This document shows positions 36,377-45,467 of a stretch of DNA of 64,000 bases, in pieces; the stretch's first letter is position 1; every line of letters starts with the position of its first letter. Location of the stretch: contig NZ_CP050296.1 in assembly GCF_014189455.1 (NCBI RefSeq), positions 1,426,001 through 1,490,000 of the forward strand. The letters are read 5' to 3'. Source of the stretch: Mesorhizobium huakuii. Its GTDB lineage: Bacteria > Pseudomonadota > Alphaproteobacteria > Rhizobiales > Rhizobiaceae. A model generated the notes under the pieces. That model was not told where the DNA came from. It saw nothing but the letters and a program-made list of their open reading frames with translations, and did no database searches. The position numbers were made by a program, and so were the translations under genes.

Positions 36377-37506
36377 ATGGTCGAAGCAAATTCGACGGTT
36401 CACAAGCTGGCGGATACCGCTCGAGCGCGGTCGGATGGTGCTGTATTGAAACTTGCACGCGCGGGGCCCGTCGTCGTCACAGGCGCCGCCGGGTTCATCG
36501 GCTTTCATGTTGCGTTACGGCTCTTGCGGCAGGGCGTTGACGTCATCGGCGTCGACAATTTCACGCCCTACTACGACCTGAGGCTGAAGGAGGCGCGATT
36601 TGCACAGCTCTGCGCCGAGCCGAGGTTCACGCCCATGCGGATGGACCTGGCGGACCAGGTACTGGTAAAAGCGCTGTTTTCCGACTTCCAGCCATCGCAC
36701 TTCGTGCACCTCGCCGCTCAAGCCGGCGTGCGTTATTCGCTCGTCGACCCGCATGCCTATGTGCAGTCGAACATTGTCGCGTTTCTCAATGTCCTGGAGG
36801 GCTGCCGGCACGCCGGCGTCAGCCATCTCGTCTATGCCTCGTCGAGTTCCGTTTACGGCGCCAATCGAAGCATCCCGTTTTCCGAGCACCATGGCGCCAG
36901 CCACCCGGTCAGCTTCTATGCCGCGACCAAAAGCGCGAACGAATGCATGGCGCATTCGTACAGCCATCTGTTCGGCTTGCCCGTGACTGGATTGCGTTTC
37001 TTCACCGTCTACGGGCCTTGGGGCCGGCCCGACATGGCGGTCTATACGTTCACCCATGCCATCGCCGAGGGACGGACGATCGAAATCGCCAATGCCGGCC
37101 GCGTATGGCGAGATTTCACTTACATCGACGACATCGTGGAAGGGGTGGTTCGCGTGCTCGCTGCGCCGCCGCGCCGGATCCGGACTGGGACAGCCTCGCG
37201 GCCGATCCCGCCTCCAGTTCGGCGCCATATCGGGTCTACAATATCGGCAACGACCGGCCCGAAGAGATCAACCGTCTGATCGCAATCATCGAGACGGCCC
37301 TTGGCCGCCGCGCCCTTCGCGTCAACGTGCCTTTGCCCCCGGGTGACGTCCTGGAAACCCGCGCCGACGTCAGCGACCTCCGCCGTGCTGTCGGCTTCGC
37401 ACCGGCGACAGCACTCGAGGACGGGGTGCAACGTTTCGTGGAATGGTACCGGGATTTCCATGCAAGGCCCGTCGGCCGAAAACGACAAGCGTTCATTCAG
37501 GCATAG
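36377..37506 (+). pseudogene. NAD-dependent epimerase (UDP-glucuronate 4-epimerase-like), frameshifted as read
   Basis: The ATG at 36377 is preceded by AGGAG. The first frame has a 28-residue leader, then [12 protein letters not shown] (NAD binding), [34 protein letters not shown] (catalytic Tyr/Lys) and [15 protein letters not shown], all typical of UDP-glucuronate 4-epimerases. It then runs into Arg-rich nonsense and stops near 37279. The expected C-terminus ([38 protein letters not shown]) is in another frame ending at 37506. One missing base between 37163 and 37174 accounts for this. The restored protein would be about 376 residues and would supply galacturonate-type precursors. Confidence 0.8.
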
Positions 37507-37562
37507 GGCGGGAACAGGGCCGGACGGCGAGCACAACGCCGGCTCATTTGACCAACGCTCGA

Positions 37563-38765
37563 TCAGTCCGTCTTGGGATACGCCGGCACCGGAAATGGGC
37601 GAAGCTGCTGTCGGGCGCTGGGCCCGGCTCCCAGAAGGCGTCGGGCACGGCGAGTCAGCGGCTTCTCGAACAAGCGATAGGTGATGAGTGCCACACCAAA
37701 AGTGATCACCAGCGCCGACGCGATAAAGGCCCACGGGCCGAGCACCAGAATCAAGCCTGTTCGCCAGAAGAAGATGCGCGTGGCGCGGATCACGAATGGA
37801 TGCAGGAGGTAGAGAGCATAGGACGCGTCGCCGACGCCGGCGCCCCATCGCGCGGCCAGGCTTTCATGCCTCAGCTCGCCCGGCGCCAATGCAGCACTCC
37901 AAACGATGAGAGATGCCGGGATGCCGTAAACAATGGGGCGGGAAAGGCCGATCGAGATATCGGGAAAAGCCGCCGCCAGCATCAGGGCGGCCAGTCCCGC
38001 TGCAGCGACGCAGGCCCTGATCAAACCGGAGGGCCGCAGACCCGAGGTGCACATGATCCCGATTGTCACGCCGAAAGCGAACTCAAGGATGATCGGATCG
38101 GTCCAGAACGCGAATGGCTCTCGCAAAGGCGCCGCGAGACGGCCTGCGAACACCATCCCCACCAGGGTCGTGAGCAGGACGGTAACGGCCCAACGCATGG
38201 GCAGCACGATCGCCGCCGTAAACAACACGTAGAAAAGCATCTCATAGTTGAGCGTCCAACCCAGCTCGTAGACAGGCTGAACGACGCCGTCGGGGCGAGT
38301 GGCCGGGATGAAGAAGTAGGATTCGATTACAAACCGGAAATTGATGTAGTCCTGGTTGAGAAATGAGGGAGCGAGCAACGCCACGGCAAGGTAGAGCGTG
38401 GTGACCGCCCAATATAGCGGGACAATCCGGGCGAGCCGCCGAGAAAGGAAGAGACGCGCGCCACCCGTCTTGGCGAACAACTGTCGCGACGTGTGCACCA
38501 TGATCAGGCCGGAAATTACGAAGAAGACATCGACTCCAGCGCTCCATGGTATCGGATCCCACGCCTGAAAGGTGCGGCCGGCTTCTAGTTCCAAGCTCGC
38601 CGCATCGTGCTGCGCGTGGCGCAGCGCGACCGAGGTGGCCGCGAGGGCGCGCAGGACCTGGACCTGAGTGAGTGTTTCGCGCTGGCTGGGCTCGACTGGC
38701 GTCGATCTTTCGGACCGATGGCGCATCGAAGGCGTCGAGGCCGCCGCCATTGGTTCTTGTTCCAT
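37563..38765 (-). CDS. Acyltransferase family 3 membrane protein (OafA/ExoZ-like)
   Basis: About 400 residues from MEQEPMAAAS; an in-frame ATG 48 bp upstream is also possible. Roughly ten hydrophobic segments. The first loop has VQVLRALAATSVALRHAQHD with the conserved Arg and His of Acyl_transf_3 proteins, and AGVDVFFVISGLIM is the family motif in the second segment region. Such integral inner-membrane enzymes O-acylate sugars (acetyl or succinyl) on lipid-linked repeats. It is downstream of the flippase on the same strand, 270 bp away. Substituent and sugar are unknown. Confidence 0.87.
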   Translation of the reverse strand: MEQEPMAAASTPSMRHRSERSTPVEPSQRETLTQVQVLRALAATSVALRHAQHDAASLELEAGRTFQAWDPIPWSAGVDVFFVISGLIMVHTSRQLFAKTGGARLFLSRRLARIVPLYWAVTTLYLAVALLAPSFLNQDYINFRFVIESYFFIPATRPDGVVQPVYELGWTLNYEMLFYVLFTAAIVLPMRWAVTVLLTTLVGMVFAGRLAAPLREPFAFWTDPIILEFAFGVTIGIMCTSGLRPSGLIRACVAAAGLAALMLAAAFPDISIGLSRPIVYGIPASLIVWSAALAPGELRHESLAARWGAGVGDASYALYLLHPFVIRATRIFFWRTGLILVLGPWAFIASALVITFGVALITYRLFEKPLTRRARRLLGAGPSARQQLRPFPVPAYPKTD

Positions 38766-39034
38766 GGATGCTCCGCAGCTTGCACAACACCGTGACGCGC
38801 CTCGGGAACTCATGCATCCTTCAAATGACGGACACAGACCGTAGAATGTAACGGCCGTGCCGGCGGGCGTAGTTGTGTCGAGGGAGGGTGAACGTCGACG
38901 CCTCTCCGAGTCTTATGCCTTCAGCCATGCTGGAGGCATCCAAGCCCACCGGCCACATTAACGACCAATATGCGCCCGGGCCTTCGTTAAACTGCCGGCT
39001 CAATGATGGGGCCATCACCGTCGGTGGACAGCTC

Positions 39035-40383
39035 TCATTTGCCAGCCCTCAAGAACCAGTTCCATTGTTGGCCGCCGATCGCGCTCGGCCTGATCGAGAG
39101 CAAAACAAAAACCAAGCCCGGCACGATTTTCAGTCGCTTGCCGATATAGATGGCCATGGCAACGCTCCAGATGCTCAGGGCAAGCGCGACACCGACCGCA
39201 GCGCCAATCGGGCCGTAAATTGCGACGCCCAGCGCACAGGCTATGATGTTGGCTATCGCACCGGCGATCATGGTCGTTGCGGCGGCCCATTCGTTCCCGG
39301 TCATGGTCAGGAGATTCTGCTGAGGCCCACACAGCGCGACAAACACATATCCCAAGATGAGAACCCGCGCGATTGGCGCTCCTGCGGCGTAACCCTCACC
39401 GAAGAAGCTCAAAAACGGCTCAGCGATCACCATCATTGGGATGGCTACAACGATGGCGCCACTGGCAGAAAGCAAGGTAGCCCGCGCGAATAGCTGCTGT
39501 AGTCCTTTGCGATCGCCTCTTGCATACAGATCGGCAGCTGTTGGCGAAAACATGGTAGCGACGGCGATGCGGGAGAGCCCCACAAGCATCGCGATGTTCA
39601 ACGCCAAGGCGAAAACACCCGCTTCACGGATATGGTTTGTCCAGCCCAAAACCAGCACGCCGGCCCGGCTGACGAAAACATCGAGCCCGGTGATGAGCAT
39701 GAGCGGGGGGACGGCAAACCACCATTCTCTCGATGCATAGGTGGGTTTAGCCTGCCGCAGGCCAGGCGGTTCAAGTTTCCTGGCGGTGATGAACACCAGC
39801 CCAACCGTGATGACGGAACTTGTTACCACCGCCAGCATCACCTCCGGCGCATCCACGGTTCGCAATCCGCACTTGGCCAGGATCGCCACCAACACCAGCA
39901 GGAGCCCGTCTCGCACGATGCGTTCCGGCAACAGCGCAGAGACGACGCCGCCGAAAGCACGCACAAGCGTGGCTCCGAGAGCATAAGTCGTAATCAAGGG
40001 CACAGCCACCATGCCGAGCATAATGCTTATCTCAAGCCCTCTTTGCGTATGATCTGAAAAGAACAGGACAGAGGCAATGCCGATCATCCCGAACAGCGCT
40101 GCCGCCACCAGCGATCTTTGCAGGGCAAATCTTATCACCCCCGTGCCAGATCAAGCCTGCCATTGGCTCTATAGGCCGGGACAAAACGCAACAAGGATAC
40201 ATTGAAACCAAGCGTTGCCAGATAGGCCAGCACGGAGGTCCATGCCAGAACGTAGGAATAGATGCCGTAGTTGCGTGGCCCGATGAGGCGTGCAATTGCC
40301 AACTGCGCAAGACTGGTTAGCCCAGCGCCGCCGATGTAGATCAACAGGGCGAAAATGCTCGCCCAAGCGAGCCGGGAGCCCAT
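39035..40383 (-). pseudogene. Polysaccharide flippase (Wzx-like, MATE/PST family), frameshifted as read
   Basis: The first frame from MGSRLAWASI (ATG 40383) covers two or three membrane segments and ends LDLARG at a TGA; the second begins at a GTG overlapping that stop (GTGA) and supplies about ten more segments to 39035. Restoring one base in the coding-strand G5 run at 40138-40142 gives LARGVIRFAL and a 449-residue protein, the usual Wzx size. It would flip undecaprenyl-linked repeat units to the periplasm. The GTGA overlap could allow two-part translation, but split flippases are not known to me, so mutation or sequence error is more likely. Confidence 0.8.
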
Positions 40384-41198
40384 TTCCTTATTCCGCGGCG
40401 CCGTTGCTGAAGCAGGAACGAGCGCGGGAGGATTCGGGAACTTCCTTTGATTCTCAGCGGCGGACTTATCTGTCCGTAACAATGCGGAAATGATTTTTTC
40501 TCGACTCGACAAATACTTTTGAAGGTCGATTGGCCGTCAGCATTGTCGACGGAAATGACTTCTCGGCCAGAAATCGCGAGGAGATCATTTATCGATTCAA
40601 AAACACCAAGAGAGCGCATATTCACGTTCAAGTCGGCCTCGAAGATTCGTTCCGCCGGCGGCTCGCGCTCCATCCGCTGCCGCAAGCGGCTCTCCACGAC
40701 CGCATATGGCACCACCAGCCTGACGGTCAGGTCGGCCGGCGGCGCGAGGCTGAGCGCCTTTTTTAACGCTCCATGATCAGCGCCCCCGTTGAACATCGCC
40801 AGCGATCCAATTGCTTGAACATACCCTTGATCGAAAATTATTATTTCGGGTGATCGCTCAGCACCATTCCAGCAACGCGATAGGTGCAAGATGTATTGCC
40901 ATATTCGAGCGCGCCATATTCTGTTTCTTGGCGGTATAAGCCGCACCATCGACAATGAAATTGAAATATCATTCATTCGACCTCTAGAGGAAATCAATAT
41001 TAATGCTGTCGAAAATATTGCAGATACAATTCTTGATACGAACAGAAAGATCCCGAGATCGAATCTTCCGGTCCGTGCGCTGGGCTTATAGTTGAGAGCG
41101 ACCTTGGCGCGATAACCTTTCCCCCGCAGCTGCTGCACGAGCTCATGCGCAAACGTTGTTTTACCGGATCCTGGCGGTCCGAAGAATTCGATGATCAT
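40341..41198 (-). CDS. P-loop NTPase, kinase-like (paralogue of the 16691 gene)
   Basis: 285 residues as read. MIIEFFGPPGSGKTT opens the protein with a Walker A motif, IIIFDQGYVQAIGSLAMF matches IFEEGLIQALCALV in the paralogue, and LTVRLVVPYAVVESRLRQRM is the following strand-helix. The last 55 residues look out-of-frame and overlap the flippase start. Dropping one A from the coding-strand A6 run (40494-40499) would end the protein at a TAA (40466-40468) after 243 residues, against 241 in the paralogue, so the C-terminus is suspect. Function unknown; it sits between Wzc-like and flippase genes. Codon use is more AT-rich around 40850-41060 than in its neighbours. Confidence 0.75.
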   Translation of the reverse strand: MIIEFFGPPGSGKTTFAHELVQQLRGKGYRAKVALNYKPSARTGRFDLGIFLFVSRIVSAIFSTALILISSRGRMNDISISLSMVRLIPPRNRIWRARIWQYILHLSRCWNGAERSPEIIIFDQGYVQAIGSLAMFNGGADHGALKKALSLAPPADLTVRLVVPYAVVESRLRQRMEREPPAERIFEADLNVNMRSLGVFESINDLLAISGREVISVDNADGQSTFKSICRVEKKSFPHCYGQISPPLRIKGSSRILPRSFLLQQRRRGIRKWAPGSLGRAFSPC

Positions 41199-41265
41199 TC
41201 TGGGTCAGGCTCATTTGCGGGAACGGGTTCGATTCCTTTTGGGGAAGCGCAGACGACGGTCCTCA

Positions 41266-43467
41266 TCAAACCCTCTCCAACAGGAGGTCGGCGCTATCCC
41301 CGAGCCCGTAGCCGGCATGCCTGTTTAAATTCACTTGGGTGAGCACGCTGCCTACTGGAACAGTGACGGGTCCGCCGGCCCGCAGCGACTCCAGAACACC
41401 ACGGGCAATGCCGCGCCGCGTCCTGGCCCAGCGAACGGCAAAAAGCACCGCATCGGCCCAGCGCTTTAGAAGCCTGGTTTCGGGGCCTCCGAGCCCCAAG
41501 GGCCCGTTTATGATGACGACGTCGTAGACCGACAGCAATTCATCGGTAAACTGGGATTTATCGACGGTGGACAGAAGCGTCAGCAGGTCATCCGAAGGTG
41601 CTGGAGCGGCCATGAGATCGATGCCGATTTCCGGCATTCTCGTGATTGCATCCTTCAGAACGCAGCGTTCACTCACATAGTCCCCAAAGGAATTGTGAGC
41701 CTTGATGGTGCTGAATTCGCCACGAAACTCATTCGTGAGCCGCACGTCCTTGCGGTCGAGGTCGAGGAAAAGCACCCTTCCTCCCAGTCGCGTTGCCGCC
41801 AGCGCCAGGCTCCATGCCAACTCCGTCTTGCCATCGTCCTGGATGCTGGACGTTACGAGGATGATATGCGGCGGCTGCCCCCTGCCCTGAGTTGGCGCCG
41901 CTGTGACGAGAAGGGATGTCGCGGCGCGACTAAACGGCGAGTTCTGCTGACCCAGAACCAGATGCCGCAGCTGTCTGGCATGAACTCCCGAAACCTTGGG
42001 AAGCAGTCCGATGCACGGGATCCCAAGCTCGGCTTCGGCTTCGGCTTCGCTGCGCAAGGTCTGATTGAAGCTGTTGCGGACCAACATGAGGATCGCCCCC
42101 ATCAGGCCGAACACGATCATGCCGGGCGGGACCAGGAAAACGGGCGACATGGTCTTCGAATTTGACGGCGGCCATGCCGTCGACAGGATCGCTACACCTG
42201 GCGAGGGAGCGGCGATGCGCCGTATCAAGTCCTGCTGCCGGCCAAGGAGCTCGTTGTAGTGTTGTGTCACGATGGCCACCTGCGGCTCAAGGGCCCGCAA
42301 CCCGGAAAGCTGGCTCGCCGTGTCGGCCACGGCCGCGTCGAGCATCCCCTTGCGCTCCTCGAGAGCCGCCACCTGGGCGCGGTAGACGTTTGCCTCGGCA
42401 GCGATGCGCGCGATGCCCTGCTCCATTTCACGGCTGATCGCGTTGCCCAGATCGTCGTCCGCCGCGGCACCCTGCTGGCGTGCCACCAGGTCCGTCAACA
42501 CAGGCGATCCGATCGCTTCGGCGATGGCCGACACAGGGGCGCCTGCCTTTCGCAGGTCCTCAATATGGTGAAGGCGTGCTTCCGAGGCGGAAAGATTGGC
42601 CTTTGACAAGAAAATCTGTCGGCCGAGCTCCGCTGTCTCACCGGCTGCATTGTTGGCCGCGCTTTGATCAACGGCACCGTGTGTCAGCCGGTATGTCTCC
42701 AGCCGATCGGTCGCTTCGACCAGATCCTTTTGCACTTGCGGCAGGCCGGCGACCAGCGATTCCAGCTCGAACTGATCCGACGCACGGCGTTTCTGTACGA
42801 GATCTTCGATATAGACTTGGGCGAATGTGTTCGCGACCAGCGCGGCACGCGCCGGACTGGCATCGGTGAAGCCGATGGTAATGACGCGCGAGCGCAGCTC
42901 TTGTCCGACCCTCATTCCGTTCCGCAGCGTCTTCAGCGCGGCAGCGTCCGCTTCCGGACTTCCTGCCGCCGGCTTGCCCTGCGTCCAGACCCGGCTCAGC
43001 AGATCGCTCAAGAACGAGCCTGCGGCGGGCGGGACGGCACTGATGCCGCTTTTTGCGGCAAGGTCGGCTGCCTGCGGTTGGCGAAGCGCCGCCAGAACTC
43101 GACGCAGGTGGCCTTGCGACGAGAGCATCGTCAGATGGTCATCGATGCTCGATTCCAGCGAGTCTTGGGCGGATGCCGTGCCGCCCGAAGTACCGCCGCT
43201 CGGGGCGTCGATGATGATCTGCGTCGTCGCCTCGAACAGCACCGGGCGAGTAAAGCCCGCGAGGCCGGCCAGAATGCCGCCCAGAAGGGCGACGGCAAGC
43301 AAGAGCCATTTTCTCGTTGCCAAGGTGACGACGAGTTGGTGGAAGGGAGACGGCGGTTGCATGGGCTCGCGTGGCGGTCGCCTCATCCGCGGATTGGCGT
43401 CGAGCGTAGCGACAGCCATGTGCGTAGCGCGCGGAAGCCTGGCGCGGCTGGCTATAGAACCTTCCAT
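41266..43467 (-). CDS. Wzc/GumC-like polysaccharide co-polymerase with BY-kinase-type domain
   Basis: 733 residues. A Wzz domain starts with a membrane segment (WLLLAVALLGGILAGLAGF), followed by a periplasmic coiled-coil region (about 180-440), a second membrane segment (MIVFGLMGAILMLV) and a cytosolic P-loop domain. The Walker A region reads VTSSIQDDGKTELAWSLA, with Asp where Gly is common but GKT kept; VLFLDLDRKD is the A'-motif. The C-terminus has a single tyrosine rather than the usual Tyr cluster, so autophosphorylation may be reduced. It controls chain length and export with the ExoF/Wza-like protein. One base separates it from the amidotransferase gene upstream. Confidence 0.88.
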   Translation of the reverse strand: MEGSIASRARLPRATHMAVATLDANPRMRRPPREPMQPPSPFHQLVVTLATRKWLLLAVALLGGILAGLAGFTRPVLFEATTQIIIDAPSGGTSGGTASAQDSLESSIDDHLTMLSSQGHLRRVLAALRQPQAADLAAKSGISAVPPAAGSFLSDLLSRVWTQGKPAAGSPEADAAALKTLRNGMRVGQELRSRVITIGFTDASPARAALVANTFAQVYIEDLVQKRRASDQFELESLVAGLPQVQKDLVEATDRLETYRLTHGAVDQSAANNAAGETAELGRQIFLSKANLSASEARLHHIEDLRKAGAPVSAIAEAIGSPVLTDLVARQQGAAADDDLGNAISREMEQGIARIAAEANVYRAQVAALEERKGMLDAAVADTASQLSGLRALEPQVAIVTQHYNELLGRQQDLIRRIAAPSPGVAILSTAWPPSNSKTMSPVFLVPPGMIVFGLMGAILMLVRNSFNQTLRSEAEAEAELGIPCIGLLPKVSGVHARQLRHLVLGQQNSPFSRAATSLLVTAAPTQGRGQPPHIILVTSSIQDDGKTELAWSLALAATRLGGRVLFLDLDRKDVRLTNEFRGEFSTIKAHNSFGDYVSERCVLKDAITRMPEIGIDLMAAPAPSDDLLTLLSTVDKSQFTDELLSVYDVVIINGPLGLGGPETRLLKRWADAVLFAVRWARTRRGIARGVLESLRAGGPVTVPVGSVLTQVNLNRHAGYGLGDSADLLLERV

Positions 43468-43468
43468 T

Positions 43469-45466
43469 TCAATCCCCTGTCAGTTCAATATCGTAAGAAG
43501 GGCGGGTTGCCGGCGCTGATGGCCGCATGGCTTCGTTGCGCCACGCCTGGAACATCAGCAGCGGCCACAGGTCACGGAAATGATCCTGGTTTCCACGCAG
43601 ATGATCGCGCCAACATGCGTCGACCTTCGCACAGTCGATGACCCCGTCTCCGGACAGGCGTATCGTGGCGATGATATCCGTTGCCCAGTTGCGCAGGGGT
43701 CCCTTCAGCCAGGCCCCGACCGGAACGTCGAAACCTTGCTTGGGCCGATCGACCAGTGGGCGCGGTACATAGCGATCGAGGAGCTGGCGAAGTATCCATT
43801 TGCCCTTGCCATTTCGGACCTTGGCACTGGTCGGCAGGCGCCAGGCGAATTCAACGACGCGATGGTCCAGGATCGGGCATCGTCCCTCGAGGCTGTTGGC
43901 CATGGTGGCGCGATCGAGCTTCACCAGGATGTCGCCCGGCAGATAGCCTGTCATGTCGTCGAACAGGAGACGCGAAAGCAAGTCGTTGAGCTCTGCCGCG
44001 CTGGCATTCGATGCCGGTGGCTTGTGATGAAGAAGGCTGTTGGTCGAAGATTCCGTCAGCCGCTGAAGCAGTTGGTCCTCATTTGCCGCCGCGAACAGGT
44101 GGGCGAGCCGGTTCAACCGGTCACCGCGCAATCCGTGCCGCATATTCGCCGAAAGCGGCAGGCTGCCGAAAATGTCTTTCTGGGAGGCCTGGGCCAGCAA
44201 TCCAGCCCCCGCCGCCAACATCCGGCGAAATGACGATGGCAACTCATGCTGCCTTCTGAGGCGGGTTGCCAGGAAGTGCCGAGAATAGCCGGCGAAGCAC
44301 TCGTCGCCGCCATCGCCCGATAGAGCCACCGTTACGTGTTGCCGGGCGAGGCGCGACACCAGCAGCGTCGGTATCTGCGACTCATCGGCGAACGGCTCGT
44401 CCCAGATCCGCGGCAGTTCGGGAATGACTTCAAGCGCCGCGGCCGGTGAAAGGTGAAGTTCGGTATGATCGGTGCCCAGATGCCGCGCAACCGCGGCCGC
44501 ATGAGGAGCCTCATCGAACCCGCTCTCACCGAACGCTATGGTGAAGGTGCGAACGGGCTTTTGGGACTGTGCCTGCATCAGGGCGACGACCGTCGAGCTG
44601 TCGATCCCGCCCGACAGGAAGGCGCCAAGCGGTACATCGGCGATCATGCGTTCGTTGACGGCAAGGCGAAGCAGCCTGTCGAGCTCGGTCGTGAGGTCCT
44701 CGTCGCTGCCGAAGATCGGATCTCGCTGCGCCTTGCTGGCGACATCGGCCAGCGACCACCAGCGGCGAACGCGATGCGCAAGCGAGCCTGCGCCGCGGGC
44801 ACTGGCGAAATCCGCCGCTGTCACCGACAGGACTGAACCGGGCGGCAGCTTGAACACGCCCTGCCAGATGCAAAGGTCATCCGGCACCCACCCTTTCGAA
44901 ATCATCGTTGCCGCCGCATCGACGTCGAGTTCCGGGTTGAAGCCCGGGAAGCACGTGATCGCCTTCAACTCCGAAGCGAAGACGAGCGCTTCACGTGTCG
45001 AGGCGACATAGAGCGGCTTCTTGCCCATTCGGTCGCGGGCGAGATGGAGGATCCGGCTCTTCAGATCCCACAGGCCGAAAGCGAACATGCCGGCGAAGCG
45101 CTGGAGTGCCGCGTCGAGGCCCCAACTCTCGATCGCGCACAGCATGACTTCCGTGTCGCTGGTGCCGCGGAAATGGTGGCCCGCCCCTTCGAGTTCGCGA
45201 CGCAGATCGCGAAAATTGTATATCTCGCCATTGAAGGTAATCACATACCGGCCGCTTGCGGAGTGCATCGGCTGGCGACCCGCCTCCGACAGGTCGACGA
45301 TGGCCAGACGCCGGTGGCCGAAGGCGATTCCGGCTTCACGGCTCATCCAGAGGGCCTCGGCATCGGGTCCGCGATGACGAAGGGCCATCGCCATCGGCCC
45401 GATCGCCCTGAGCGCATTCGTATCGGCCGCATCTGGCGCCAAGAGAATTCCGGCGATCCCGCACAT
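43469..45466 (-). CDS. asnB: Asparagine synthase-type amidotransferase (second copy)
   Basis: 665 residues. Cys2 in MCGIAGILLA, LRHRGPDAEALW and FNGEIYNFRDLRRELE mark the glutaminase domain; the PP-loop is SGGIDSSTVVAL and LSGDGGDECFAGYSRH is the second synthetase motif. ATG has GGAGATATTAG upstream. Its single-base spacing from the Wzy-like gene (upstream) and the Wzc-like gene (downstream) ties its expression to polymer assembly. Such enzymes in polysaccharide loci are thought to amidate uronic acids or acyl groups; the acceptor is not known. It differs clearly in sequence from the copy at 10612, so the two probably have different substrates. Confidence 0.9.
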   Translation of the reverse strand: MCGIAGILLAPDAADTNALRAIGPMAMALRHRGPDAEALWMSREAGIAFGHRRLAIVDLSEAGRQPMHSASGRYVITFNGEIYNFRDLRRELEGAGHHFRGTSDTEVMLCAIESWGLDAALQRFAGMFAFGLWDLKSRILHLARDRMGKKPLYVASTREALVFASELKAITCFPGFNPELDVDAAATMISKGWVPDDLCIWQGVFKLPPGSVLSVTAADFASARGAGSLAHRVRRWWSLADVASKAQRDPIFGSDEDLTTELDRLLRLAVNERMIADVPLGAFLSGGIDSSTVVALMQAQSQKPVRTFTIAFGESGFDEAPHAAAVARHLGTDHTELHLSPAAALEVIPELPRIWDEPFADESQIPTLLVSRLARQHVTVALSGDGGDECFAGYSRHFLATRLRRQHELPSSFRRMLAAGAGLLAQASQKDIFGSLPLSANMRHGLRGDRLNRLAHLFAAANEDQLLQRLTESSTNSLLHHKPPASNASAAELNDLLSRLLFDDMTGYLPGDILVKLDRATMANSLEGRCPILDHRVVEFAWRLPTSAKVRNGKGKWILRQLLDRYVPRPLVDRPKQGFDVPVGAWLKGPLRNWATDIIATIRLSGDGVIDCAKVDACWRDHLRGNQDHFRDLWPLLMFQAWRNEAMRPSAPATRPSYDIELTGD

Positions 45467-45467
45467 T

